A DNA stretch of 64,000 bases from Straminergon stramineum (Eukaryota; Streptophyta; Bryopsida; Hypnales; Calliergonaceae). Under the pieces are notes generated by a model. That model did not search any database. It was not told the DNA's origin and worked only from the letters and a program-made list of their open reading frames with translations. This document shows, in pieces, positions 10,974-23,863 of the stretch. The first letter of the stretch is position 1. Each line of letters begins with the position of its first letter. The position numbers and the translations under genes are program-made. Location of the stretch: contig OY987273.1 in the NCBI GenBank assembly GCA_963920665.1, forward strand, positions 4,900,501-4,964,500. The letters are read 5' to 3'.

Positions 10974-13786
10974 CTAGTTGATGATTTCAATTTGAGCAGC
11001 CGGGATCTTGAGCAAACATTGGCGTGTGTCCTTTCTAATTTGAGACTTCCACGCTATCATGAGAGCATTCGTTTCTTCCCAAATAGGTGGATCGGCTATA
11101 TCAACCTTCCAACGTAAACCTCTTTCACTGTCCCATCTAGTATAGAAGTCTTGAACATCTTGATTCCTCAATGTTGGGCGAAAGTATTGAATGAGAACAC
11201 AATTCGGTTTCTCAGGATTACAGTTCGGATTAAACAACACCCTTGCAATCCAAATTGGTCGAGTGTCACCATCGGCGGGTCGAATTGCGACAAAGTAGCC
11301 TTCAAAGAGATCTCGATCCACCCTAAAGGATGGTTGTGGGCGACCCTGCAAAGGCCCAACGTAGGTGTCATCCTCTCCAAACTCTTTATGATACTCGCCA
11401 TCTTCTCCTACTTCATCTACTCGAGCCGCTTGAACACGAGTTGCCGACCAAAAACCATCCTTCAAAACAGTAGAAGTAGCTATTGGTTCAAATAATGTTA
11501 CCTTCACGCCCTACCAATAGTGGACGAAATGCTCATAGCGCCTCCGGTATTCTCCAATGACATCTGCATTGCGCAACTTCTCCCAATATTTGACAAATCC
11601 AGATATCCCTTTCAAAATGTCTTCCACACCTGTCATAGGACGCTGTGGAATTGGCAACGGCACTCCACGGGGCCACAAACTTTACCCTTCTGCATCTTCT
11701 TTCCACAATTTGATGCCTCTACCATCCTACCCTCACCACTTCTCATCGGTGCACAACAGTTTGTACTTCATGACTGGACCCCCCGTTGAATCTAAGTAGA
11801 ACTTCACTTGTTGTGGCTTCGTATGTCCAATGAGTATCTCATCTCTGTCCACAAATGAACCTACAATGAATCCCTTGAAATCAGGCACCTCTTCTATAAG
11901 ATGAGGGATAGTAGGAATGGATTCCACATCCATGAATGACTTCATGAGTGCAGGAACTATAGGAAAGTTCTCCTTCTTCAGCAACATGCTCCATCTTCCA
12001 AATAGCGCATCAATGTCGTCATGTGTATGACTCATCATGAAGTTCACATACACTTCACGGAAGATCTTGTTTGCAACAAGTAGAGACCAAAAATAGAAAA
12101 CATATTTGTTCTTGTTGTCCTCGGTGGCATTGTCCATCTGCACATTTAGAATGGGTGGCAACGGCGTCGCTGGAACTAAGGTAATTGGTGGAGGAGGAAG
12201 GGACGCTTCACACATCTCAACTCCCTTAAGCACTGCACCAAACAAATTTGTCGACCTTGACCTCACAAACAATTGACGAGAAGAGGACTTTGGTGGCTCT
12301 TCCAAATCTCATAATAGTTTGGCCATGGAGCCAATGGTGTAGTTTGAATCGCGGGGAAATAGATCCAAGCTGTAATGCACATAGCGCACATCAGGATGAC
12401 CATGCACAATCATGCCAGTCATGGACACAAGCAACTTCACTAGGCCATCAAGTTCTTTACTCTTGTGGGAGAAGATTGGAGAAGCAGTTTTAGCATGATC
12501 CATCTTGTCATGCATAATCGTAAGGCACTCATGTGGGAAATTATGCGATCGGTAATGATTTGCATAGTACAACTCCCTGTGAGCACGAGCAATGGCAAGA
12601 TGCTTGTCCAACTTTTGCAACCACTTCAAAGCACTGTGAGACCTAGGAAATGCTCCCTTCCTTAGTTCTTGCAATTTGTCACAAATAGAGCACTGAGCAA
12701 AATTATCTCCTAGTTTTTCACATCGTACTCTGGGAACCTAGATGATCTAATCTTGCTCAAGTTAGAAGTTGACACTTCCTTCAACCCAAGGGCAACATTG
12801 GCTTCATTGAGTTTTTCAATTTGATCCTTCCACTAGAAGGTAGGCGGAAGAATCATGGACACAACCTTATCCCCAAACTTGAGAGTCCGAGTACGATGTG
12901 GCATGTTATTTGCCTCCTTGTCTAGAATGCACTTCAACGTTGCGATAACTTATTGAGTGTGTTTCCTTGGCTTCACCAACCTTGAATTACCATGTGTCAT
13001 TGCTTCCCGACCATTATTTGAATACGTCTGGTAGTGATAGAATGTGGCCTCTAGGACCCCGAAAATATGCATCCATGCTTTTATACACACATTAAACCCC
13101 TCAACCATGACCATCCTTCTCCCTCGAGAGTCTCGATGAACTTGTCTATGCACCTCCGTCTTCATGAAGGCTCTATGCTTGAATGTTGAATTCTGATACA
13201 TGCGTTCACAAAAGGCTCGAATCTTCTCGCTTGGAAATGGCTGAATGCAATTTTGGCTGCAACAAACTTTGCTGGACATTGCATTAATAGACTCTTGTAT
13301 AAGGAGGTCCTTCGATTTCAGAGAAGTCTCTCGAGGTGGATTTCGGATGACGCTCATATATGGACGTGCAATTAACAAGGAGGGCGGGTTTAACAAACTT
13401 GCCTGGATTCAATTGAAATTATCCCTAGCCTCATGGTCGTGCAGGCTTGCCCCACGGCAATGAACAAGCTAAGTAGGCCACGCTATCAAAGAGTACATCT
13501 ACTCCAAAGGAATGTCAACTTCGGAATGTATCTTTGAAATGTGCACTACAACATGAGTATCTCCTAGAGGACCATTGGCACCAAGAACCAAATCCGAGTT
13601 CATATTGTGGCAAGTACCTTCTCCAACAAGTGTGCTTTCATTGTTATAGAGAGTGACGCACTTTGTATTCCATTGGCGACGTGGAAGTCCTTTGCACTCT
13701 GGAATGCCCACATTCATCCCCTCAAGAGCTTGGAACTCGTCATCTGATGAGTCCATTGCATCAAGAGGAATAACATGGGAGCCCAT
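10974..13786 (-). pseudogene. DUF7869-family-like gene, decayed; possible RNase H-fold nuclease
   Basis: One frame runs from ATG 13786 to about 12700, then after a single frameshift a second frame runs to the stop at 10974. Together they would encode about 930 residues. In order: an acidic N-terminus; a cysteine-containing block (KVCCSQNCIQPFPSEKIRAF); a helix-rich block with FGVLEATFYHYQTYSNNG; CSICDKLQELRKGAFPRSHS; IMHDKMDHAKTASPIF; MTGMIVHGHP; LNVQMDNATEDNKNKYVF; FMMSHTHDDIDALFGRWS; and a C-terminal module with YFVAIRPADGDTRPIWIARV. The H-D-x-x-D, MDN...NKNK and HTHDDID blocks match what I recall of DUF7869 proteins. The spaced Asp residues resemble a DDE/RNase H arrangement, which is inference. 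About ten in-frame stops (many TAG) make it non-functional. A cluster of palindromes lies directly upstream at 14211-14950. Confidence 0.65.
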
Positions 13787-14210
13787 AATTCCTACAGATC
13801 AAGCGAATACAACATTGAGTTCACTTGAAGACAAGAACTAAGCATCAATTGGCATCGAATAATACTTAAAATTTCCAATTCAAATCGGCAAGACTTGAAT
13901 TGCACGCATTGGATACATTATCTTGAAAATATCAATTCAGATTATTAGAAACTAAATTGAATATATCAAAACTAAACTCTTGACTTGCATCAATACAATT
14001 TGAATTAACATTAAAACCAAAACACTACGGAAGATGTCGATTCTCATTGTTCCAATCCAAATTGCAAAGAAAAGCGGAAGATGCAAGTCAGTGAACATTT
14101 AGATCGACAAGACTTGAATTACAAACAATGATTAAAGAACCAAGATATTTTGACTTCTAATAAATGAGACTTCAATGGTGTTCTACATTCATAGATTTAG
14201 AATCTGTCTA

Positions 14211-14950
14211 TTCAGGTTGATACGACTTGAATTAAGGTTTCAGGTCACAGATTGAGTCCATATCGATTAACTTTAGTAGGACATTAGTTCTAGTCAAACA
14301 TTCCTCATTCGAGTCCATCAGACGTGCAGTATGTTCACTTCTACAGTTTTTGTACATAATGATTCAAGTCTTTATGACTTGACTTACAGTCCAATACTTC
14401 AGAATCAAGAATCTCTCGATGTAGGTATGTTTAATGGACATTGTGATATATCATACGGATTTATAATATGTCAATTCAAGTCGATACGACTTGAATTGTA
14501 ATCAAAGACTTCAACTTCAAACTTTTATATATTTAATTCAGTAAGATATGCATTATGAATTTGTCAACAGATTTATGACATGTAAATTCAGATTGGCACA
14601 ACCTAAATTGTAGTCCAAGCCTTTCAATTCAACATTAAGTTGATTAAGGTCAATGGTTAGTTTTTCTTGAATATTGTAAATTCAAGACAAGTTGATTTAG
14701 GTTGGTACAACCTAAAATTGCAATTGCATTTCAAATATTTACAAACCTATATTTCCATTTAGTTATTTACTAAATTGATATATATGCTCAAGATTTATTA
14801 GAAATGTAGATTCAAGTCGGTACGACTTGAATTGCTGTCTGAAAATTCATATTCCATTATTTATCAATTTATGCTGAGTATGATTGTAGTCAACATAAAT
14901 GTCTACAAATTCATTCGAACAATGATTCAGGTCTTACCGACTTGAATTGC
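14211..14950. repeat. cluster of seven palindromes upstream of the DUF7869-like gene
   Basis: Imperfect palindromes occur at 14211-14234, 14363-14385, 14472-14498, 14584-14610, 14694-14720, 14809-14833 and 14925-14950. The copy at 14472 is perfect: arms CAATTCAAGTCG and CGACTTGAATTG around ATA. Where one arm is mutated the other often carries the matching change (GGTTG...CAACC at 14694). They lie in the non-coding region 5' of the minus-strand gene. Confidence 0.85.
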
Positions 14951-15296
14951 AAGACTTATATAACCCATGAATATCATGAATTGACTAGATCTAAAGGAAT
15001 TCTATTGATTTCCCATCGAATTGAAGGGGTCCAGGTTTTGCAGCGACAAATTAGGAGCCCCTTTCACATGCATCACTTCTTCCATAAATTCAGGAATGCA
15101 ATTGCCTTCAACAAGACAACTCTATCGAAAGACATGGAAATGCACATAGGCGTATAATGAAGGACGCATCATGAAAATGCATCGACCTTATTTCAAATAT
15201 GGAGCCCAAAGTCATATATCCAAGCATGGGTGCACTCTCAACAGTGCAGCTCTAATGAGGAATGAAAAAAAGCTACATTACTGCATGAAGTATAGT

Positions 15297-15440
15297 TGCA
15301 AACAACAATCACAAAAATTTGAGCTATTTTACATGAATTGCAACAATAAACGAGAATGACAGAAATTTGAACTACTTCACATGAAGTGCAACTGCAAACC
15401 AAAAAGGCACAAATTTTAACTAATTCATATGGAATGCAAA
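15297..15440. repeat. ~48-bp tandem repeat, three copies
   Basis: Units start with TGCAA at 15297, 15339, 15387 and (partial) 15435. Each holds an AAATTTGARCTAYTTCACATG-like phrase followed by GAA/GAAG and TGCAA. The minus-strand frame across it (15238-15465) is a repeat artefact with recurring Cys-rich peptides. Confidence 0.6.
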
Positions 15441-17742
15441 GAATACTACCAAAAGCTAGAAGCACAAGACGCCTTCATCACGATTGATGCAAAGATCTTC
15501 AACAACAACATGACACAACCGTGAAACCAAGCACAAGAGAGAGAGAAGGAAGGGATTAGGAAGACAATAGATAATGAGAGTATAATCTCTAAAGCATGTT
15601 TGGATGTCCACGGGTCTTCTTAGAAGGGGAAAAGAGGCGCCAACAGGAATGAAGGACTTTGAATTTCCGTCCTTCTAGGGAAGATTCCTCTTCCACTTGG
15701 GAGCACTTTACACATTGGTTTTAGGGGGGGGCAGTTTGCCGTCTATTTTTTCCTGAAGATTCTTCTTCCATCTGATAGAGTAATGTGGACCGAAAATTAC
15801 GAGGCAAACATTGTTCTATTTTTTCCTATCCGTTGTCTTTGGGAACATGACATGATGGGGCTTTCCTTTTTTTCATCACTTTTGTCCTTAAAGCATGGGC
15901 TAGTGACTGTGGGAATCCTCCTATTTGGAACCGTCTGAGATCACCTACTCTAAACAAAGCAAAAATTCTAGTTGCAGGTCAAACTACAATGAAAGATCTC
16001 TCCTTTATACACAAATTTCAGGGATGATTACTTGCCCTTGTGTCCTACAGAGAAGGATTCTTTGCCAATTGTCGACAAATAAATGGTTGTTGAATCGTTT
16101 ATGGGATAAATGAAAAAATCATCTAAAACAAGGGCAATTGTTGAGTATGGTAGGTGAGAGTTTAATGAATATTTTAATTATAAGTCACATGCAAATGATT
16201 TTATATTCTTAGCATTTACGGAAATGAAGTACATGTCTAAAACGCGACCTCACCTTTTCATAATTAGATAGATGAGTTCATGCTTTTGGAGTTTATGTTA
16301 TGTTTATAATTAGGGTTTAGGGTTTAGGGTTTTAGGGTTTTAGGGTTTAGGGTTTAGGTCCACATCTTTTCTTTGGAGAAAATTAGATGATGAAACCGAA
16401 CAAGGATTTGTTACCATAAAACTATTTTTTTTCTTATATGATTGACAATGTTAGTATGGAAATTAGTTCTTAAAAGTTTAAAAGCTTAGAGATATTCTCT
16501 ATGTCCAAAATATTTAAATTTTGTAAATGAATTTTGTCTTGTGGCATTTCATGTTTAGTTACTCTATTAATCTTGCCAAAAGTTTGGTAATGAAATGAAC
16601 AAACTAGTTGTCAATAATTAAGATATGAAGGATTTATTGAATTGGAAATATAGGAAATTTTTGGGGGTTTAATTTGTGTTGTCATTTAGTTCTTAAATGA
16701 CCTAGTTGATGTTGTTTTATGAACACAATTTATAACGAAAAGAATATAGAACTTACACTTAAATGAATCAATGGCAAATTAAAGAAGTAGAGTTTACATT
16801 ATTTTATAGCATTTTTTGTATTGAATGTTCTTGAATACACTAAACTAATGTTTTTCCTTTTTTTCAATGCATTACCAATGAAACATTGTTAGGATCCTCC
16901 ATATTATATGGCCCTAATAGTAAATACCTATAATGCATTATAGTCGAATGTCAAAGGGATTATCTAGTTTTCATGTAGAAAGTTCTTATAGTTGTATTTT
17001 GAAGGACTCCATAAATGTAATTATAATGAAGGCAATAATAGCATTAAAAACCTAATTATAATAGTTTAGAAAATACATGTATCCTCAAGCAAGGTACCTT
17101 ACTTTTTAATCTTTTTGGTAAACATTGAAGATTTTTTTATTATAAATAGAATACTATTAATGAATTTTACAGTTATAATTGGAGGGCACTTCTCAAATGA
17201 GTTTTTGAAGATCACATAATAATGTTGAAATTCTTCATATATATGGTGAATATTGTCAAAGACATATAGAACCCAACATTTTAAAACACTTGTTCATTTT
17301 TTTAGTTGACTTTGGTCTTCACCTACCTTTTTTTCCATTTTCATTTGATGTAATTTTTACAAAAATTGTCCAATAAGCCGTTTTAATGCCAACGCCCCCT
17401 ACATGTGATATAGGAGTTGTGTACATGGGGCTTCAACTTCTCTTGAATCACAATTTTATCAATTTATTGTAGTCAATAAGTACCCTACACTAAACATAAT
17501 TTTAAGAAAATGTTTACTCCATTCCTAGAAATTATAGCAGAAGTAAAGCATTTTATGAATTTATACAAGCTTTTATAAATAATTATTTCTCCTTTGTGTA
17601 TTCTTTCTAGTATGGATTCTTACCAATTTGATGACCTCCCTCAATTCAGTTTGTAGTGAATGGCCAAAGTACTTGCAAATTCAAACTTCTACCACGCTTG
17701 TATAGTTTACAATGCCAACAAATAATAATAAATCACTAACAT
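15441..17742. other. AT-rich non-coding stretch
   Basis: No supported gene. 15540-15760 is purine- and G-rich and could be a leader or promoter remnant. 16370-17740 is AT-rich with no motif-bearing frame. A telomere-like tract inside is listed separately. Confidence 0.5.
16311..16358. repeat. interstitial telomere-like TTTAGGG tract
   Basis: About six to seven units of TTTAGGG or TTTTAGGG run together between AT-rich flanks. TTTAGGG is the standard plant telomere unit. Short tracts also act as promoter elements (telo boxes) in plants. A much shorter one lies near 21535. Confidence 0.85.
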
Positions 17743-20700
17743 TGTCGTACGCGTAGCGTGCGGTAAATACCATTTACAACACCCAAATGTGTAAACTAAC
17801 TCGAAATATCGTCCCAGGGGATTCTAGTATGTTGTTGCAAGCCTAGGTTATCTGTTCTACCAACTTAAGCTCTCACTTTCTGGAATCCAATCCGGATTTA
17901 CTCTGTTTTCGGATTCCAGATCCGTTACTTCACTCACCAACATTGGTTTTTGGTACCTCTGTTTTACCCTCAGAGGGTCCACCTTTGATTGTATAGAGGG
18001 ATAGGGACACACCACTCGTATTTCTCACTCTTTCTTCTCTCTCAAAACCACAAAACACACGCTTAGACCAACTATTGTGCTGGATTGACTGGAGACAGTC
18101 TCACAACCTTCCGGATGGCCAACCCAGAAAGCAAGTCACACAGATCTGTAACAAGCCTTCTCCACTACAACGACAGACCAACAGAGACCGGAACTAAGGT
18201 AAGGATTGTAAGTCGTTCGCTAAACTGATCCTAGGGTTTGGCTGACCTTCCAGTAAGTGATATGGGGTTTCTTCCACTGGTGGTTTCTTATCTCCACACG
18301 GAACCCTCCCTGGTATTCCGGATCTGCATCCACACCACTCCTAATCGGATTCCCGTTCCAGGAGTTTAAAGACCGTGCTCAAGACCAAATTCACTAGTCT
18401 AGACTACGTAACAGACGTTCCTCAACACTCAGACCCAAGTCCCCTCAGATCCGGATTCCTCCTTTCCTCCTCCTCTATTATACTTCACACACTCACAAGG
18501 AAACACAAGGAAGCTGGATATACAACAGATCAATCCCTGAGGGTCCACTTGGTGGCTTAGATTAAAATAAGGATGACAAAATACAAACTATAATGCTAGG
18601 ATGGAATGAGAGGCAACAAACCTGCCTCACACTTAAAACCACAAAACATTCAAAGCCAAAAGGGTCAAAAAAAGGCACCCAGAAATCCAGGTGACCACTC
18701 ACAGACTTCCCGAGAAATCCGGGAAAGGTGAGATCCTACAAATCCGGAACCCGGTCCCACCTCTGGAAATCCGGATCTGCTTCAATATCAAAAAATCCTA
18801 TGTGCCTAAAGAAAGATCCTAACTACTTCGCCTTCTGCGCTTTCTTCTGGCTACTCCCGCCTTGACTTGCTGGTGTTCGCAGAGATGCCCTTGGTGTTGC
18901 CTTCGGGGTGGCCTTAATGGGGGTCATCCATAACGCCGCCTGGGTCTGTATCTTCCGGATTTCCGGAGGAGAGTATTCTGCTTCTTCGTCGTCGTCGTCC
19001 TCTGATCCGGTTCGGTACTCTTCCTCCTCAGATTTCTCAATCTGAGTTATCTCCCTCTCATTCTCCTCGCTTGGAGATGTCTCATCCAACATGATAGGCT
19101 TGATCTCCTTCCTTGGTTGCTGCTGGTCCTCTACCATATGCTCGAACTCCTCCGGATGAGATCGGGCCGGATTCAACAACCCCCCGATCCGCTCTATCAG
19201 TTGGCCACGGGCTTAGGTGTGCGGTGTCAGCAGCGGCTCCTTATCCGGAAGGTTGAACACTGGGATGGGTGGAGACACCGTAATCTCTGGAGGCGCCAAC
19301 TCCCGTCTTGTATCCAGCTGCGTGCTAGGCTCAGGTGCTGACTTCACGCTCCCCCGGATTGTCTTCTCGAGCTGCTTGGAGAAGGGTTCCATTGAGTACT
19401 GGAGAGTCTCCCACGGGACTTCCAGTCTTGAAGGTAACGACATTGAAGCGGTGAACTTGACGGGTGTCTCCGTGTCGAAATGGATCTCCGGAAAGTTGGA
19501 GAAGTCCATTACCCGGTCGGGGTCGATCCATCCAAGCAGCTGCCTCATCTCCTTGAGTATGAGCTCCATCCATGAGGAGAAGTCCACGAGTATCCGGATC
19601 ACCTTAGATCTGGTCAGGTGCCCTTCCTCGGTCAACCGGCTCTGGGTTAGAGCCGCCTTCATCACCATGTCGGCCGGCTTGTCTACCAAGTCGGATAAAT
19701 TCTTCAGCAGCTGGAGGGCTTCCTTCTCCCTTTGCTTCGCTGTAGCCATCTCGCCTTGCGCCCAACTGAGTCTTGCCTGAAGATCCGCTTTCTCCTTCTC
19801 CAGGGCTACGATCTGCTTGTCCTTTCGCTCGAGGACTTCCGGATTTGGAAGTTTCTTCAGAGCGTCGAGGATGTCTTCCGGTTCCGTCTTTAGCTCCCGG
19901 CCTATCCTCCTGAGCAGATCCGTCAGGCTCTCATGGTATTCTTGAGCTTGGAGTACCCAGTTGAATTCGGTTTAGAAGAACCCGGATATGCTTCCTTCCT
20001 CCTCTTCCGAGATCCTCTGTTGAGCTAGAAGCTTTCCCTGCAATGTCGGATCCGTTGACTTCCGGTGCCTCCGCTCTAAGGGTTGCTCGTCTTCTTCCGG
20101 ATCCTCCTCATCTTCCACCGGCGGTTGCTCGGCTGTCACTTCTTCCGTCAAGCCATATTGAAGGATGGTCGCTCCAGTGTTGTACTCCACCATCTCTACA
20201 TCGCTGAGAAGTTCTGCGTGGTGGTAGAGATGGAAAAGATACGGCCCGATGGGGCTGGTCTTTCCCTTTCCTACATTAGCGGCAAGCTTTGCGACTACGG
20301 ATGCAATCACCTTGCCCCAACTTACTGGTCTACCCTCAAAAGCACCAAATATGGTGTTTGCTACCGTAACCGTAACCCGGGTAGGCTTTTCCGGATACAG
20401 GATAGGGATCAAGAACTCTAGGACATGCCTATGTCGTGGATCTAGGCAATCTCTAATCGCATACCCTTCCTTAGAATGGGCATCGTTCTTGAACTTCCCG
20501 ACCGTAAACTTGTCTGTTCGGGACGCTAAACCGGATCCCTTTTTGGAAATCCGTAAACCCTAGCCCAGACTTCCTCAGTCCAGGTTTGAGGCCTTCCTCT
20601 CACCATCAACTCATACTGGTTGGAAGCACCTACTATCAACTCCTGGATCATCCGGTCGTTCTTTACGGTCCACGGTCGCATGAACAGACCAACACACCCT

Positions 20701-21150
20701 ATCTCACTAAGGTCATCCTCTAGCTGGGATCTGTCTCTCAGTCTTCCCGGAATGGTTGGACAAACCATCCGGCCAGTGACCAACGTCTTCCGGATATCTC
20801 CCTCTGCCATCTGAATCCACTCCAAAATCAGAACACACTAGCACCTCTCACCCGAGCACTAACTCACCACTCTTTCACTCAGCTATGCGCGCACCAAACA
20901 ATTGTGGGAAAAGAGGAAGAGGAAATGGTTGTGGCGGGGTTAAGTACCCATCAGAATACCGACCGTTCGTAAAGCGGACCGTTCACCTGTAACGGGTCCC
21001 TATTTCTAGACCGGAAGTCTAGGCACTAGGCTATCGCTATCCGGGTTTCCAGAATCCGAATCCATCCTGGGTACCGTTACGGATTACTTGGAGCATCCGT
21101 TCAGTGTTAGTGAGATGTTTAGGCTAAGAGGGTTCTAATCCTTTTTGCCT
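17743..21150 (-). mobile_element. retroelement unit, copy 1 (LTR-like DNA plus internal ORF)
   Basis: The low-coordinate end starts TGTCGTACGCGTAG and matches the ends of the other two copies (TGTTGTACGTGTAGTGG at 40708; reverse of 58274). About 1.1 kb of non-coding sequence shared by all three follows, then the ORF at 18823-20825, then a TCCGG-rich stretch that fades near 21150. The unit is visibly richer in G+C than its surroundings, which argues for a younger insertion. The same order (ORF, then shared non-coding part, then primer site) at 56125-58298 suggests the shared part is a long terminal repeat. No second repeat flanks this copy, so it may be a solo unit. Confidence 0.6.
18823..20825 (-). 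pseudogene. retroelement accessory ORF, copy 1; function unknown
   Basis: The ORF starts at ATG 20825 (MEWIQMAEGDIRKTLVTGRM). It shifts frame once in an A-run near 20540, passes one TAA at 19972 and a TAA near 19213, and ends at 18823. It would encode about 660 residues. Blocks in order: a globular N-terminal half (IQELIVGASNQYELMV, EFLIPILYPEKPTRVTV, SPIGPYLFHLYHHAELL); an acidic linker; a coiled-coil-like stretch (LEKEKADLQARLSWAQGEMA); DFSNFPEIHFDTETP; and an acidic, Ser/Glu-rich tail ending GGSSQKKAQKAK. It resembles plant retroelement-associated proteins of unknown role. I cannot assign a catalytic motif. It is the least damaged of the three copies and is a good reference for the others. 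Confidence 0.6.
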
Positions 21151-23510
21151 GTTAAGAATTTTGAAAAATCCTATATAATTTTACTCCCTTAAATACTAAC
21201 ATGGTTACTTCTAAGATTACGACTCGCGACAAACATTGTAAGTGTCTGTTTGTCCCATCATTAATAGTTCTATACACAAATAAGGAATGCCATACACACC
21301 TTCAAATCAACTATTGGAAGTACATGAAATTTTGTATTTATTATACAAGGGCAATGGTTAGCTTTGGATACCAAAAACATTGTTTAAAAATACAATATCA
21401 ATCCATTCCATTGTGTTAACGAACTTCCTCTTTTAAATATAATAAGATATGATTTCATAGAATCTAATTGTAATTGACTTCATTACTAATGCATGAAGGA
21501 AAACAAATTAATCTCAATGAAAGAAGTTAAGGGTTTAGGGTTTAGTTGAAGAAGTAAGTTCTGTCATAAGTACCTAGAATCCTCAAATAATAACAAGCAT
21601 GTAGAGTATCAAATAATTTTATTTTAATATTATTTTTGAATATGCCTTATATTTATTGTTTACATACAAAAAAATAATAATTTTATAAAAGAAAATTCAA
21701 TGAAGTGTGCTCTATAATGCTTGCAAATCTCAAAATTTACCATTTTTTTCTTGCTTCTATCAATATATCCACAGAATTTAATTCTAAAAAACAAAATCAT
21801 TACAAATATACATTATTACCCCGTTGAGGCACAAGAATTTTTTTTTTCATTTTAGGGTCTTTTATTATTGATCAAAATGAACAATTTAGACAAATTTTGG
21901 AGGACTTAAACAAAAGCCATCTAATTACTATGTCTAAAAAATGATACCCAAAGCTAACCATTGCCTGCAAGTTATAGTATAAGTGTCATGTTCCTATGAA
22001 TTTGTAAAACCATAAATGCTTAAAAGTTCTTTGTGAGAATTTTTTCAAACATTTCAATCCTGATTGTATGACCTCTTCTAATTTAGGCCAAATTTAAAAG
22101 AATTCTCTTTATGCAAAATTAAACTGTCCTCTAGTATGCTTCTCTTGTCTACAAAGTCAATAAAGATTAGAAATAACCTACTATTGTAAAGTCGATGACC
22201 AATTCAGAATACTCCTAGAGTTCATGTTTGAATGTACAAAAAAATCAACAATGTGGAAAGTTGTAATGTTTTGCAATATCTTTGATTACCCAAAATATAT
22301 TTTTTTCTTTTTTTTGCAATTTACAACATTAGTAAAAGACTTCAAGGAACCACTTGTTCTAGTGGAAGCATTTGATGTCAAATTACAAAGGATGTTGAAA
22401 CATATATGAAATAGAGAATAGAAAACCCAATTTATAGAACATGATGAAGTGGTACCTTGAAATGAGGAACAAAGACACCCACTAGTTCTAGAAAAAGATT
22501 AAATACTAGACATTCACCCAAACATTGAACTTCTTATACATTTTGAATGATGCAAAACACAAAAATGAAGACGGTTAAGGGTCCTAACCACATCTAAAAA
22601 TATTTGTGCATTGCATGAGTGTAAGAATGCTTTGCGAACATAAAGAAGGAAACAGTCAGCATATAGATTTTCACCCATAAATTTTTGTATTAGTAAATAA
22701 AATTCTATAGAGGGTTCAAGGTGTGCAAGAAAGCTTTGTGAATACAATTAAAAAAATGAAGAGGTTAAAGATTATGACCCATGAAATTATCTATTAGGGT
22801 TAGCCCCCTGAACCAATAGGTGAAAATCATTCAACTAGTTGGACATGAACAATGAGTTTTATAGCTTGAAGTGAATCATTCTTTTCTTCAGATTACAACC
22901 TAAAACTACAATCTTCCCTAAATCAATTCATTAGAATTTTCTATTTAATAAACATGGAGTATATTTTGAGGTTTAGAGTCATTGTAACTATGTATGTTTA
23001 TTCTCTTGGCTCATGTTTGTTTTCATGCACAGAAATATAGGAATTAACAATTGCACCTTAGTTGTACATAAATGTACTTTTTTTGGACAATAAACGTTGA
23101 CCATGGTGTTTAACCCTAGAAGGGCCTGAATGCCTTCTGGGTCCATATAGTGTATTATGTATTTGGTGGTATTTGATGAAGAAAAAATTGACCAAATACT
23201 TTTCTTCATTAAGCAAATTAATTATCATCATTGTATTATTAAAAAAAAATGTATTAGAAGTCATCTATTAAACCACAATTGAAGACTTATAAAGCATTAT
23301 ATCGGTCATACAAAGGGACCCCAAGAGCCTTTCAAGGATTAAGGGTTCATGTATACAAGCAGTATAAAATTATTACAATCCTATTGTAGTATAAAATTGT
23401 CTATAGAGCCTAATAAAGTACTCTAAAATTTTAAAATCCCATGGCCTTGGGTCTTGTTCCACGAGATTGGGGGTCACAACGGACGGTGAAGGGATTGTCT
23501 TTCTCCTACG
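21151..23510. other. AT-rich non-coding stretch
   Basis: No supported gene. The open frames at 22224-22409, 22514-22747 and 22988-23264 are short, overlapping, and have no motif. A minor TTTAGGG pair lies near 21535. Confidence 0.55.
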
Positions 23511-23593
23511 ACGTGGAGATTGAGCTTTTGTGTGCTTTACTTAGGATTTCCTGTTCTTGCTCGTCTTTTGTGCGCTTCAGTTAGGGCGACGTC

Positions 23594-23863
23594 GAGATTG
23601 AGCTTCTACTTCTGCTCCTCGTCCTCGTCTTCTGTGCGCTTTCCGTGGAGATTGAGCTTCTACTTCTGCTCCTTGTCCTCGTCTTTTCTACACTTCCTGT
23701 AGAGATTGAGCTTCTGCTTCTACTCCTCGTCCTCGTCTTTTGTGTGCTTCCCATGCAAATTCAACTTTTGCTTCCGCTCCTCGTCTTCATCTTCTGTGCG
23801 CTTCCTGTGGAGTTTGAGCTCTTGTTTCCGCTCCACGCTCCTCGTCCTTGTCTTCTGTACGCT
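23594..23863. repeat. 54-bp (18-codon) tandem repeat, five copies
   Basis: GAGATTGAGCTTCT recurs at exactly 54-bp steps (23594, 23648, 23702, 23756, 23810), with a related copy at 23516. The body is C/T-rich (CTCCTCGTCCTCGTCTT). Because 54 is a multiple of three, two plus-strand frames stay open through the array and give Leu-rich or Ser/Phe-rich peptides. I do not regard these as a real membrane protein. Confidence 0.85.

Noticed and set aside
13542..13555. CACTACAACATG as a CACTA terminus
   Set aside because: It lies inside the DUF7869-like coding frame, and the sequence after it does not match any terminal family here.
15238..15465. Cys-rich minus-strand peptide as a small secreted protein
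   Set aside because: The Cys pattern is created by the ~48-bp tandem repeat, with no cleavable signal followed by a mature domain.
19217..19780. Plus-strand frame of 187 codons opposite the retroelement ORF
   Set aside because: It is a shadow of the minus-strand coding sequence, which is the one conserved in copy 2 at 56125-57177.
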